Source of the DNA: Aliihoeflea sp023389195
Lineage (GTDB): Bacteria; Pseudomonadota; Alphaproteobacteria; Rhizobiales; Rhizobiaceae
Assembly: GCA_023389195.1 (NCBI GenBank)
Contig: JAEWET010000042.1
Location: 62,001 to 126,000, forward strand
Length of the DNA: 64,000 nucleotides
Reading direction: 5' to 3'
Shown: piece by piece, positions 17,001-25,604 of the stretch
Layout of the letters: each line of letters begins with the position of its first letter
Numbering within the stretch: the stretch's first letter is position 1
The notes under the pieces: generated by a model
Database searches by the model: none
Told to the model about the DNA's origin: nothing
What the model saw: the letters and a program-made list of their open reading frames with translations, nothing else
Translations under genes and position numbers: made by a program

Positions 17001-20000
17001 CGCCACGCCACCGCTTCGCTTGAAGGTTGGGCGAAGATTTCGTCCCAGAGTTGATCATCGACGAGGGAGGCGACGGGCGCACGGCGACGCCACGTCCGGC
17101 CTTGCTCGGCCGCTTCGGCGACGGCGAAGTCCACGACGCGAACAAACGAGCCCTCCAGTTCGCGCGGGATCACGAGGGCGGGGCCGAGAATGGTCGCCTT
17201 TTCGGGGAATGGAACCGGCTCGTCAGCGACACGCTGGAGCCCGTTTGTCGCGACCGCCAGATGCAGATCGTGTCCTTCATCGGCATCGCTCATCGCCTGG
17301 GAAAGATGCAGGAGGCAGTAGAAGCCGCATTCCTGATTGCGCTGAACGAAGCTCGACCCCGGCCGGAACGATCGGCTTTGCGTCAGCAGCCAGAGATGGA
17401 CGATGCGGCGCGGAAAGTCGCCGCGCTCGCCAAGGGCGCTGACGAGCGCGTCATATCCGGCCCGCCCGTCTTCCGGGCACAGCACGAACTCGTCCCTGCC
17501 GCGAACCGCAAACGCATCGCCGAGCGCGACCGTTGCCACCGTGTGGCCGAGCCCCCGCAGCCTCGCTGTCAGCTTCTCGCCATGCCCGGCTTCGTCGAGG
17601 AAGACCAGCCATGAGGACGCGTCCGTCGCGGCATCTGGCGAGCAGTCGGGGACGGAGCGCTTCCAGTCGCGCCTGTAGCCCCAATCCTCGATGTTCGCGA
17701 TCTTCTCGAGCGGGAGATCGCGCCGCACGCTGTCGAAGGCTTCGCGCGCGGGCTCGATGAAGTAGCGGCGGCGCTGGAACGGATAGGTCGGCAGGCTCAC
17801 CCGGCGCGCGCCAAGGCGGGTCACCAGATCGGACAGGTCCGGGTTCAACCCGACGGCCCAGCTTCGCCCCAAAGCCGCGAGGAAATGGAGATGGTCGTCG
17901 CATGTGTCATCGGGATGCGGCAGCGAATTGATGACGCGGTTGGCGTCGATCGTTCCCTGCCCTTTCGCAAGCGACGACATGGTCCGGCCGGGGCCAACCT
18001 CGACATAGATGCGCCGGTCATCTTCGGCGAGCGTCGACAGCCCTTTGGCGAATTCGACCGTCGAGCGTAGGTGGGCGGTCCAGTAGGCGGGGTCGATCGC
18101 ATCCGCGGCGGAAAGCGGCAGTCCGTCGCGGTTCGAAATGATCGGGATGGTAGGCGCGCGAAGCGAAATTCCACGGAGATACGCCTCGAACGGCGCAAGG
18201 ATGCCGTCGAGCATCCGCGAATGGGCCGCGATGTCGATCGGCACGCGCGTTGCGTCGATGTTCTGCGCGGCAAGCAGGCCGCCGAAGCGCTGCAAATCGG
18301 CATTGCGACCGGACACGACGCAAAGCTGCGGTGCGTTGACCGAGGCGAGGTCGAGTTCCGGCAAAATGAGATTTCGCACGGTCTCGGCATCGGCCGCCAC
18401 CGACAGCATACCGCCCGGCTCGACCGTGTCGAACAGCCGGCCGCGCAGATGCACGAGCCCGACGGCATCCCGGTAGCTGAGGACGCCGGCGATGCAGGCG
18501 GCGGCATTCTCGCCCATCGAATGCCCGATCAGTGCCGACGGGCGGATGCCGCGCTGCATCCAAAGCCGCGCAAGCGCCACCTCGACGATCAGGATCGCCG
18601 GCAACTGGCGCGAGGGAAGCAGGAACCGTTGCCGGGCGTCATCGTGCGACAGCGACCGGCCAAGCCAGATCTCGCGAATTTCGGCTTCCGCCTCTGCGGG
18701 CAGGTAGCCAAGCCCCTCATCCACATGCGCCCGGAAATCCGTATCGCGCTCGTAAAGATCGCGCGCCATGCCCGGATGCTGCGCCCCTCCCCCCGGAAAC
18801 AGAAACACGACTTCTCCCGCACCGTCGACGCGCCTGTGGGTGAAGGTGTGGCTGGCGTCGGACTGCGTCAGGGACTGCACGGCGTCATCGCGGTCGCGCA
18901 CGGCGACGACGCGGCGATGCTCGAACTGCCGGCGGCCGGCATGAAGCGTGTGAACGGCATCGCGAAGCGCAAGCCCGGGCTGCGAGGTGAGCGCTGCGCC
19001 GAGCCGCGCAGCCATGTCGTCCAGCGCCTTCGGCTGCTTCGCCGACAGCGTGATCAGCATGGCTTTTTCGTCCACTCGCTCGCCTTGCGGGTCGATCGGC
19101 CGATGCGGCGCTTCCTCGAGGATCATGTGCGCGTTGGTGCCCCCGACGCCCAGCGAATTGACCGCCGCGCGCCGCGGCCGGCCGGCCATCGGCCAGGGTC
19201 GCAGGCCGGAATTGACGAAGAACGGGCTGGCGTCGAAGGCGATGGCAGGATTGGGCGCCTCGAAGCCGAGCGAGGGCGGGATTTCGCCATGTTTGAGCGA
19301 AAGCGCGACCTTGATCAGGCTGACGACGCCGGCCGCCGTGTCGAGATGGCCGATATTGGACTTGACCGAGCCGACCGCGCAAAAACCGCGCCGATCGGTG
19401 TTCTGGCGAAAGGCCTGCGTCAGCGCCTCGATCTCGATCGGATCGCCGAGCGCGGTGCCGGTGCCGTGGCACTCGACATAGTCGATCGTCTCGGCGTCGA
19501 TGCCGGCAAGCCCCTGTGCCTCGATGATGGCTTCGGCCTGGCCGTTGACGCTGGGCGCGAGATATCCGGCCTTGCCGGCGCCGTCATTGTTGACGGCCGA
19601 GCCCTTGATGACGGCGTGGATGCGGTCGCCATCGGCTATGGCGTCGGCGAGGCGGCGCAGGACGATGACGCCTGCTCCGCTGCCGAAGACCGTGCCGCCA
19701 GCGCGATGGTCGAACGGCCGGCAATGCCCGTCCGGCGACAGGATTTCGCCTTCCTGGAAGAGATAGCCGCGCCGATGCGGAAACTCGATGGTGACGCCGC
19801 CGGCAAGCGCCATGTCGCATTCGCCCGAAATCAGGCTCTGGCAGGCATAATGCGCGGCGACCAGCGAGGTCGAACAGGCGGTCTGGACGTTGACGCTCGG
19901 CCCGCGCAGGTCGAAGGAGAAGGAGACGCGCGTCGCCAGGAAGTCCTTGTCGTTGCCGTTGTGGCGCAGCAGGAACATCCCGACCTGCTCGACGAGCTGC

Positions 20001-20431
20001 CGGTTGCTGCAGACGTTGAAATAGAAATAGCTGCCCATGCCACAGCCGGCAAAGACGCCGACGGGACCCGGGATCGTGTCCGGCGTGTGCCCCGCATCCT
20101 CCATCGCCTCCCACGCGCACTCCAGAAACTGGCGGTGCTGGGGGTCCATGATCGCCGCTTCCTTCGGACTGAGGCCGAAGAAATCCGCGTCGAACATCTC
20201 CATGTCGGCCACGTCCGCGGTCCGGCGCACATAATGCGGATCATCGACCGGTGCGCCGTCGGCGGCGGCGGACGCGACTTCCTCGGCCGTCAGGTCGCGG
20301 ACGGATTCGACGCCGTTGCGGATGTTCGACCAGAAGCTCTCGACATCGCCTGCCCCCGGCGCACGCAGCGACATCCCCACGACGGCAATGTCGTTCGGCG
20401 AGATTGCGGCTGGCGGCGAATACACGTTCAT
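14009..20431 (-). CDS. Type I polyketide synthase, KS-AT-KR-DH-ACP-TE
   Basis: 2140-residue single-module synthase. KS about 12-440 with active Cys186 (TACSTS), His322 (ECHGTGT) and His362 (NIGH). AT about 540-890 with Ser638 (GHSMGE); the specificity region reads AAHS (His737), so the extender unit is not assignable. A structural half-domain covers about 915-1165. KR about 1170-1375 keeps Lys1300, Ser1324, Tyr1337 and Asn1341, but its nucleotide loop reads TGGLADLS (1177-1184) instead of a glycine-rich TGGxGxxG. DH about 1385-1680 has His1426-x4-Gly-x4-Pro1436 and Asp1589. ACP about 1760-1840 has Ser1800 (DIGGHSL). TE about 1870-2120 has Ser1946 (GFSGG), Asp1973 and His2106. There is no loading module, so it either accepts a chain from another carrier or works iteratively. 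It sits within the polysaccharide locus, 139 bp downstream of a glycosyltransferase gene on the same strand. Confidence 0.93.
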   Translation of the reverse strand: MNVYSPPAAISPNDIAVVGMSLRAPGAGDVESFWSNIRNGVESVRDLTAEEVASAAADGAPVDDPHYVRRTADVADMEMFDADFFGLSPKEAAIMDPQHRQFLECAWEAMEDAGHTPDTIPGPVGVFAGCGMGSYFYFNVCSNRQLVEQVGMFLLRHNGNDKDFLATRVSFSFDLRGPSVNVQTACSTSLVAAHYACQSLISGECDMALAGGVTIEFPHRRGYLFQEGEILSPDGHCRPFDHRAGGTVFGSGAGVIVLRRLADAIADGDRIHAVIKGSAVNNDGAGKAGYLAPSVNGQAEAIIEAQGLAGIDAETIDYVECHGTGTALGDPIEIEALTQAFRQNTDRRGFCAVGSVKSNIGHLDTAAGVVSLIKVALSLKHGEIPPSLGFEAPNPAIAFDASPFFVNSGLRPWPMAGRPRRAAVNSLGVGGTNAHMILEEAPHRPIDPQGERVDEKAMLITLSAKQPKALDDMAARLGAALTSQPGLALRDAVHTLHAGRRQFEHRRVVAVRDRDDAVQSLTQSDASHTFTHRRVDGAGEVVFLFPGGGAQHPGMARDLYERDTDFRAHVDEGLGYLPAEAEAEIREIWLGRSLSHDDARQRFLLPSRQLPAILIVEVALARLWMQRGIRPSALIGHSMGENAAACIAGVLSYRDAVGLVHLRGRLFDTVEPGGMLSVAADAETVRNLILPELDLASVNAPQLCVVSGRNADLQRFGGLLAAQNIDATRVPIDIAAHSRMLDGILAPFEAYLRGISLRAPTIPIISNRDGLPLSAADAIDPAYWTAHLRSTVEFAKGLSTLAEDDRRIYVEVGPGRTMSSLAKGQGTIDANRVINSLPHPDDTCDDHLHFLAALGRSWAVGLNPDLSDLVTRLGARRVSLPTYPFQRRRYFIEPAREAFDSVRRDLPLEKIANIEDWGYRRDWKRSVPDCSPDAATDASSWLVFLDEAGHGEKLTARLRGLGHTVATVALGDAFAVRGRDEFVLCPEDGRAGYDALVSALGERGDFPRRIVHLWLLTQSRSFRPGSSFVQRNQECGFYCLLHLSQAMSDADEGHDLHLAVATNGLQRVADEPVPFPEKATILGPALVIPRELEGSFVRVVDFAVAEAAEQGRTWRRRAPVASLVDDQLWDEIFAQPSSEAVAWRGDRRWTQCTTRLPLKPALASAAGLRQEGVYLFTGGLADLSLALARSLADELHARLALVGRTELPDRAGWPLWKRVLPRDNRIRRAIDAIEDLETRGAQVAYFKADVADPEAMAAVIRKARERFGRIDGVFHAAGVVDDALMQAKTSESIDGVLAPKLYGTAVLDEVLAREPVELVVLFSSTSTDTAPAGQVDYIAANAYLNAYAESRAGDGNRRTVALHWGVWNEVGMAARAVAGSPQRAGETIMAQRPDDPFFERWVEDEAGVAWLETSIAPASHWMLDEHRLTSGQPILPGTAYVDIILRAAVAYGLPATGHLTDLVFLRPLIVPDGETRTLRVGFRPAGDGFQVSVLASGKHAEAHYDPRPQASHPSASIVELERRCTDRRVAADGSSLRAIQEGHVRFGPRWGVLRRLALGPDAAVAQIELAPRFRDDLEAGSIAHPALLDIATGCAMELVPGYDPDETLWAPASYGALTLHRPLPAKFTSIVRLADSADLGAGYAAFDIAIVDADGVTVLEVDDFVVKKLDSDLGFADHGEKVEPAPRAYAVPAAATPLAAQVRAGITPAEGFDALVRALAAKVVQPIVSSIDLDLLRERAAKPAVPQKAEANLFDRPELDEAYVAPRNDIEATLAEFWRELLGVERVGIHDSFFDIGGHSLIAVRLFRMIRNRFGVDLPMSVLFEAPTIAACATLLATHGVAEAGEAQPVAAAPAASAKHLVALRVDAKQRSATPLFICAGMFGNVLNLRQLALHVGRDRPVYALQARGLFGGAEPHETFEEMARDYIAEMRTVQPTGPYLLAGFSGGGITAYEMARQLVAEGEEVARLIMLDTPLPTQPALSRRDRASMKIQDIRRHGLGFVRQWVGNKIDWAAKQRQLAGQGDHASSSEDFHNGSIEAAFYRALQRYEPGPYDGAVALYRPRPSVYYTLSGGRRLQSGRNLIRDDNGWSPLVPDLAVTEVPGDHDSMVLEPCVRVLADRMRAELSKDRSQVHQPIAAE

Positions 20432-20570
20432 CTGGGCATCCCGACTGGGTCTGCAGGACGCGCCCGGGCGACGACCCGCACTCTCGAAGCAAATTTACCG
20501 GTCGTCACAGTTCTTCTTCAATAAATCATTCGGTTATGCTTGGCATGCCGCCGATTTGCAGGCCGACTGC

Positions 20571-21878
20571 TCAACGGCCGCGCCGCTTCGCACCGGCCAT
20601 GTGCCGCGCCACGCCTTGCGCTGTCGGCCGCATTGGCGGCGAGACCGGTGAGGGAAACCGATCCCTGACGACAACGCCCGTCTGCACGACCCCGCCCATG
20701 AGATCGACCAGTTGCGCGGCGCAACGGTCGATGTCGTGCCGTTCGAGCGCGCGCGCGCGCCCCGCCCGGCCCATCTCTGCCAGCCGCTCGGGACGGGTCG
20801 TCGCGAACTGTTCGATCGCATCGGTCAGTGAGACCACGTCGCCCGGCGTGACGAGCCATCCATGCGCGCCATCGCGAACGAGTTCGGGAATGCCTGCGAT
20901 CCGCGTCGCGATCACCGGCCGCGCGGCGGCCATCGCCTCCATCAGAACGACCGGCAGTCCCTCGGCGAAACTGGGAAGCACGAGCGCGTCGGCAGCGTCC
21001 AGCGCAACCCTCACCGCCTTCTCGTCCAGCCATCCGGCAAGCGTGATATTGGCCTGGAGCCCGGAGCGGCGGATGGCCGCCTCGATCTCGCCGCGCATCA
21101 CCCCGTCGCCGACGATCGTCAGATGAAGATCGGGATGCGTCCTGGCAGCCCGCGCCATGGCTTCGATGAGAAGCAACTGGCCCTTCTGCTCGACCAGTCG
21201 ACCTACGGTGACGAGTCGACGGGCGCCGACGGGCGGGGCGGGCTTTCGGAACATGGACGGATCGATGCCGCAATGGACGATCGCGATCTTGTTCCAGTCG
21301 CCGGAACGGCTCCAACGATAGAGCTGGCTTCGACCGAAGGAACTGATGGCGACGACGAAGGCCGCCCGTTCGATCTTGTCGCCGAGCGAGAGCGCGTGCG
21401 GCATGTCGAACTCTTCGGGGCCGTGAACGGTGAAACTGTAGCCGGGACCGCCAAGCGCATTGGCGAGCATGGCGATCGCCGCGGAGTTCGTGCCGAAATG
21501 CGCGTGGACATGCTGGATGCGCAGGTCCCGGCAGCGCCGGGCGAGATGGCAGGCTTCGACGAAATAGGCCAGATGGCGCCCATAGCCGGCCCGCGATCCG
21601 CGTGCCAGGCGAACCGTCAGTGCGAGCGCCGACAGCGTCCGGGCGGGCGCGCGGACAAGGGTGGCCAAGGCCGTCGCGGCAAGGCGCCACCAGGGCTGCG
21701 CGAGGATGTATTCGGTCTTCTCCCGCTCCTCGACATCGGCCGGCTCGACGAGCGAACCGTCCACCCGGAGCGCGAAGCGCTTGACGGCCACGCCCGCCCG
21801 CTCGACCGCCTGCAACTCGCGGCGGACGAAGGTGGAACTGCCAAGCGGATACGTGTTTACCAGATACGCAATTTTCAC
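20571..21878 (-). CDS. Glycosyltransferase family 4 (colanic-acid WcaL-like)
   Basis: 435 residues beginning MKIAYLVNTYPLGSSTFVRRE, the standard entry of the WcaL/EpsF-like subgroup. It has HVHAHFGTNSAAIAMLAN, FTVHGPEEFDMP, the donor-domain start RRLVTVGRLVEQKGQLLLIEA and EGLPVVLMEAMAAARPVIAT with E-x7-E. The last 45 residues are Pro/Arg-rich and look disordered. It lies upstream of the polyketide synthase on the same strand (139 bp), possibly one transcription unit. Its own leader (21879-22057) is AT-rich and holds a CTAG site at 22026. Confidence 0.89.
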   Translation of the reverse strand: MKIAYLVNTYPLGSSTFVRRELQAVERAGVAVKRFALRVDGSLVEPADVEEREKTEYILAQPWWRLAATALATLVRAPARTLSALALTVRLARGSRAGYGRHLAYFVEACHLARRCRDLRIQHVHAHFGTNSAAIAMLANALGGPGYSFTVHGPEEFDMPHALSLGDKIERAAFVVAISSFGRSQLYRWSRSGDWNKIAIVHCGIDPSMFRKPAPPVGARRLVTVGRLVEQKGQLLLIEAMARAARTHPDLHLTIVGDGVMRGEIEAAIRRSGLQANITLAGWLDEKAVRVALDAADALVLPSFAEGLPVVLMEAMAAARPVIATRIAGIPELVRDGAHGWLVTPGDVVSLTDAIEQFATTRPERLAEMGRAGRARALERHDIDRCAAQLVDLMGGVVQTGVVVRDRFPSPVSPPMRPTAQGVARHMAGAKRRGR

Positions 21879-22025
21879 AATCTGACCCTATCGGGGGTCG
21901 CACCCCTGCCCTTTGACCGGCGACGACGGCAATTGCCCAATCAGATGTCCGTCCGGCCGCGCGCCATATGCGCAATCAAGAATTATGTTTCTGATGAAAC
22001 AGTGCAGTATACGTGCGCTGATTGC

Positions 22026-22041
22026 TTCTAGTAAATTCGAT
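22026..22041. promoter_or_regulatory. CTAG-centred motif, TTCTAGTAAATTCGAT
   Basis: Lies in an AT-rich 179-bp gap upstream of the glycosyltransferase gene starting at 21878. It shares TTCTA and ATTCGAT with the site at 31559 (there adjoining, here with a few extra bases between). Candidate regulatory site of the polysaccharide locus. Confidence 0.35.
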
Positions 22042-22057
22042 TTATATTATTGAAATC

Positions 22058-23239
22058 TCATGCAACATCGGCTTCAAGCCGACGCCCGACCGGCCATCGC
22101 GGCCGGCGGCGAAGGTGCGTCGCCCAGGGCATTGGGGCGACCGGGGAACACCTCGTTTCCATCTTCCTGATGCCCGATGAATTGCCGGCGGCATGAATGG
22201 CCAGCGTTACCTCGGTGACGTGCAGGGCGAATTCGGCGGTCAGCCGCGGCGCGTGGTTGCCGGCTATCGCCTCCGCCAGATCGAGGGGACCGAGGCCGAA
22301 ATTCATGGACGCCGCTCCGAACCTCGGCGGCTTGGGATGCGTCGGCGCGGGGAATCGAAGTCGCTGCGAAATGGGCGAGGTCACCAGCTTCCGGCGGAAC
22401 GGAAAGCGGCGCCGAAACCGCACCGGTCCGGCATTGTCCCAGCAATCGTCGACTTCGAGCACGCCCTTGTCTCCGATGACGACGAGGCCGTGATTGTGGG
22501 GGGCGAGAATGGAACAGGTGAGCCGAGCGACCACGCCGGATTCGAAAAAGAGCGTCGCGACGGAGAAATCAGGCGCGGGCCGGTCGACCGCCATCTGGTC
22601 GGGCGCCAGGCAGGCCGAGACCGCGACGAGGCTTTCGACACTGCCGAACATGGCGATGAGCCAGGTCAGGTAATAGCCGGCATGCTCGATCGTGCATCCG
22701 ACCTCGAACTCGTCCCGGGACGGCCAGGGAATGCCCGACCGGCTCGACCACCTGTCGTAGGGGGCCTGCGAGACGTAATCGTCGTCGAGTTCGGCATAGA
22801 CGAGCCGGATGCGGCCCGGCACTGCAGCGCGCACCGCGGCCGCCATGAGCTGCGCGCTCTCCCCCAGCACGCTGCAGGGGGCGGACGCGATCAGCAGGCC
22901 ATTCTCCCTGGCGACGTCACACAGATGTTGGGCCTCGACGAGTTCGAGCGCCAGCGGCTTTTCCGAATAGACATGGACGCCGGCCTCGAGGCACCTGAGG
23001 CTGATCTCGAAATGCGCGGACGGGTTGGTGAGGTTGAGGATCAGCCCGCCTTCACCCACGGCGGCGATCAGGGCGTCAACGTCGTCGAGGGCCGCGACGT
23101 TCCAGTGTCTTGCGAAACGCGCCCTGCGATCAGGCTCGGCATCGGTCGCGCCGATGATCGCGACCGCAGGAAGAACCGCGAATGACTGCATGTAGAGATC
23201 CGCGACGTAACCCGTTCCGACGATACCGATCTTGACCAT
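22058..23239 (-). CDS. Gfo/Idh/MocA-family NAD(P)-dependent oxidoreductase
   Basis: 393 residues. Rossmann start MVKIGIVGTGYVADLYMQSF (GxGxxA-like), then the family signature VYSEKPLALE (about residues 90-100, catalytic Lys in the EKP motif) and an alpha/beta substrate domain ending in GVLEVDD and a C-terminal helix region. Members oxidise or reduce sugars, often nucleotide sugars or inositols. In this locus it could modify a nucleotide-sugar precursor or a sugar on the growing unit, but the substrate is unknown. The last 30 or so residues are Arg/Pro-rich and look disordered. The gap to the next gene on the same strand is 179 bp. Confidence 0.87.
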   Translation of the reverse strand: MVKIGIVGTGYVADLYMQSFAVLPAVAIIGATDAEPDRRARFARHWNVAALDDVDALIAAVGEGGLILNLTNPSAHFEISLRCLEAGVHVYSEKPLALELVEAQHLCDVARENGLLIASAPCSVLGESAQLMAAAVRAAVPGRIRLVYAELDDDYVSQAPYDRWSSRSGIPWPSRDEFEVGCTIEHAGYYLTWLIAMFGSVESLVAVSACLAPDQMAVDRPAPDFSVATLFFESGVVARLTCSILAPHNHGLVVIGDKGVLEVDDCWDNAGPVRFRRRFPFRRKLVTSPISQRLRFPAPTHPKPPRFGAASMNFGLGPLDLAEAIAGNHAPRLTAEFALHVTEVTLAIHAAGNSSGIRKMETRCSPVAPMPWATHLRRRPRWPVGRRLEADVA

Positions 23240-23437
23240 CGCGATACCTTCGCGACCATGGTCGCGGATTGATGCCGGATCGCCGAGCGTAATCGAGTTC
23301 GCGGATAATCCAGGCTATGAACGTGGCACCGGGGTATCGGACCGGGTTGAACGTCGTCCCGATACTCCGGGTGGCGGCTGAACTACATGAGCGATGCATC
23401 ATGTTGCAGCGCGCACGCGCATGCCATTAGCTAAATC

Positions 23438-23450
23438 AATCTAGGATCGG
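23438..23450. promoter_or_regulatory. CTAG-centred site AATCTAGGATCGG
   Basis: In the 217-bp gap 23240-23456 upstream of the Gfo/Idh/MocA gene. Shares the CTAG core and GATCGG flank with other intergenic sites of the locus. Weaker than the pair at 31559 and 38026. The rest of this gap shows nothing I can identify. Confidence 0.25.
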
Positions 23451-23456
23451 GGCCGG

Positions 23457-23693
23457 TCAGCCGAGCATATGGCCGCGAATGAACGAGCGGCAGACCCTTC
23501 CGACGAGGAAGCCGACATTGATCGCGACCACGAGGCCGAACCACGCCAAAAGCGCGGTCGCGGGATCGCGCCAGACATATCCGAGCGCAATGCAGAACAG
23601 GGCGATCATGACCCCGAAGGGAATGAGCGCGAACACCGTGAAGCGCGTCCCCAGGGCGACGCCTGCGAGAAAGACGATCAGCGCGGCAAGCAC
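23457..23693 (-). CDS. Small two-helix membrane protein
   Basis: 78 residues from a GTG at 23693, starting (f)MLAALIVFLAGVALGTRF. An in-frame TGA just upstream rules out a longer start. It has two or three strongly hydrophobic segments (about residues 2-18, 20-38 and 45-65) and a basic C-terminus (VCRSFIRGHMLG), so it is a small integral membrane protein with the tail probably in the cytoplasm. No family recognised. It is on the same strand as the export/chain-length operon immediately upstream (24681 and beyond) and may be its last gene. Confidence 0.6.
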   Translation of the reverse strand: MLAALIVFLAGVALGTRFTVFALIPFGVMIALFCIALGYVWRDPATALLAWFGLVVAINVGFLVGRVCRSFIRGHMLG

Positions 23694-23808
23694 GATCGGG
23701 TCTCACCGCGTTGCATGGCCGGTTCGGACATGTTCATCGGAACAACTCCTGCGAATCGGATGCCGGGGCGCATGGTTGCGCATCTTCCCGACAATGTCGC
23801 GGAATCGT

Positions 23809-24681
23809 TTAGAGACTTTTAATCGTCTGCGCGACTCCGGGGTCATGCAGATCGGGCTGGACGGCGGCCAGCGTGAACGAGCCGTAGCGATCCATGTCGT
23901 CGGTCACCTTCCTGACGATCCGCTGGCCGACGAAACTCACGCCCTCGCCGAACGCATAGACGAGGCAGCGGTCGGCGACGATGTTCATCGCGCGGGGAAC
24001 GCCGCCGGCATAGGCGTAGATCAGCTCCGTCGCCGGCCTGGTGAAAAGCCGCGTCCGGCCGCCCGCGACCGTCAGCCTGTGAGCGAAATAGCGCGCGGCA
24101 TCGTCGTGCGACAGCGGCAGCAGGTGAAAATCCGACGCGATGCGCTGCGCGAACTGGCGCATTTCGGGCGCCCGCAACAGGTCGCGAAGCTCCGGCTGGC
24201 CGACGACGACCAGTTGAAGCAGCATTCGCTCGACATTCACGTTGGACAGCATCCGCAGCTCTTCGAGCCGCGCCGAATCGAGGTTCTGCGCCTCGTCGAT
24301 GATGAGCACGCAACGCCGGTCGTTCCTGCGCTGCTCGACGAGGAATTGCTGGAACTCCTGATAGAGCCGCGGATAGGACCGGTCCTCGAACGGCAACCCG
24401 AACGCCATCATGATCCAGTCGATCAACCGGCCGGCATTGCTCGACGTGTTGCTGATGAGCGCCATCGTGACGCCGTCGGGAATGTCGCCGATCAGCTTGC
24501 GCACGAGCGACGTCTTGCCCGACCCGATATCGCCGGTGATGACGGTGAAGCCGGCATTGTCGATCACGCCATATTCGAGCATCGAATAGGCCATCCGGTG
24601 GCGGCTGCCGAGATAGAGAAACTTCGGGTCCGGAAGGATCGAGAACGGTTTCTCCCGGAGACCGAAATGCGCTTCAAACAT
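23809..24681 (-). CDS. AAA ATPase, ExeA / XrtA-locus secretion ATPase type
   Basis: 290 residues from the ATG at 24681 (MFEAHFGLREKPFSILPDP), the normal family start; a start at 24741 would add 20 residues outside the family. Walker A is GDIGSGKTS (about residue 50), Walker B is CVLIIDEAQNL (about 120-130), and sensor-like and C-terminal helices follow (GVPRAMNIVADRCLVYA). ExeA-like ATPases with a FGLREKPF start are found next to chain-length and export genes in polysaccharide loci, including those associated with exosortase. No exosortase gene is in this window. Probably assists assembly or energising of the envelope machinery. Ends 115 bp before the small membrane protein gene. Confidence 0.83.
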   Translation of the reverse strand: MFEAHFGLREKPFSILPDPKFLYLGSRHRMAYSMLEYGVIDNAGFTVITGDIGSGKTSLVRKLIGDIPDGVTMALISNTSSNAGRLIDWIMMAFGLPFEDRSYPRLYQEFQQFLVEQRRNDRRCVLIIDEAQNLDSARLEELRMLSNVNVERMLLQLVVVGQPELRDLLRAPEMRQFAQRIASDFHLLPLSHDDAARYFAHRLTVAGGRTRLFTRPATELIYAYAGGVPRAMNIVADRCLVYAFGEGVSFVGQRIVRKVTDDMDRYGSFTLAAVQPDLHDPGVAQTIKSL

Positions 24682-24812
24682 CGACCGCCATCCTGACCTT
24701 GTCACCCGAGCCGCCCATTCCCGGCCGTCTACCAACACCACCGGGCATGCAGCGAGAACCTACCCTGCCCCAAGCCGGGCGGGCTCGGCAAGCTGGCAGC
24801 CTCCTCGTATTT

Positions 24813-25604
24813 CTAGAGACCGTGACGGCGCGCCTTGTTGAGAACGATCTGATGCGGCGTGGCCGTCAGCGACCCGCGACACGCCTCCAGATCGGCGAGA
24901 GTGGAAGAACCGACACCCAGAACGAGGAGCGCGACGTCGGATCGCGCCGCGATGGCCTGGCTGTCGTCATTGGTCAGAAGCGGCGGCAGGTCGATGACGA
25001 CGATTGTCGGACCGCAATCGTGCCTGACCTCGTCGAGCCATGCCGAGACGAGCGCGTGCCGGGCGGCGGTGGAACCCTCCCGGATGGCGATATGCGCGAA
25101 ACTGCCGACATGGACGAGGACGTCATCGACCTCGACCTTGCCGACTTCGATCCCTGAAGCGTCCGATGAATGGACCTCAGGAACACATAGGCCGAGCCGC
25201 TCGAATGCAGGCGACATGCCGTCGAGCGTGGCGAGAAGCACCCGCCACTGCCGTTTGCGCGCGATGCTGAAGGCGAGGTTCGCGGCGACCACGGACGTTC
25301 CGCAGCCATGCGTCGGCGCGGCGACGGAAATGATGCGCGTGGCATCGGGCGCGACCGGCGCCAGCAAGCCGTTGCGAAGAAGGTCGAAGGCTCGCGTCTG
25401 ACGGTCCTTGGAATCGAAGGCGACGACCCGCTGGTTCTTGAGACGCCGCGATGAAAGCTTCACGGCGGGCAGATCGTTGCCCCGGAACGGATCGACGAAC
25501 ATATCGTCCCTGTGAACGCGGTCGGGATGATGGCCCTCACGCGTCCGGATGTCGCCGAACGAGAGTGTGCGCGCCCTGTTGAGAGCCTCGACTACGCCTT
25601 CCAT
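24813..25604 (-). CDS. CpsD/ExoP-type cytoplasmic ATPase (tyrosine-kinase-like) with altered Walker A
   Basis: 263 residues from the ATG at 25604, which overlaps the stop of the chain-length gene by 13 bp. The fold is that of ParA/CpsD-like polysaccharide kinases: the P-loop region APTHGCGTSVVAANLAF (about residues 96-112), Walker A'-like LLATLDGM and Walker B IVVIDLPPLL (about 201-210). The canonical P-loop reads G-x-G-K-S/T; here it is GCGTS, so the phosphate-binding Lys is Thr (codon ACG where AAG would give Lys). The C-terminus ends NKARRHGL with no tyrosine cluster. It may therefore be a non-kinase partner of the chain-length protein. In Rhizobium-type ExoP the two parts are fused; here they are separate. 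Confidence 0.8.
   Translation of the reverse strand: MEGVVEALNRARTLSFGDIRTREGHHPDRVHRDDMFVDPFRGNDLPAVKLSSRRLKNQRVVAFDSKDRQTRAFDLLRNGLLAPVAPDATRIISVAAPTHGCGTSVVAANLAFSIARKRQWRVLLATLDGMSPAFERLGLCVPEVHSSDASGIEVGKVEVDDVLVHVGSFAHIAIREGSTAARHALVSAWLDEVRHDCGPTIVVIDLPPLLTNDDSQAIAARSDVALLVLGVGSSTLADLEACRGSLTATPHQIVLNKARRHGL

Noticed and set aside
18071..20524. Very long open frame of 817 codons on the plus strand
   Set aside because: It is antisense to the KS/AT region of the polyketide synthase, which has full domain motifs; its translation is Arg/Asp-rich with no family similarity. High GC makes long shadow frames common.
24811..24823. TTCTAGAGACCG as a further CTAG motif copy
   Set aside because: The CTA is the stop codon of the kinase-like gene on the minus strand, and the position is a gene end rather than a promoter.
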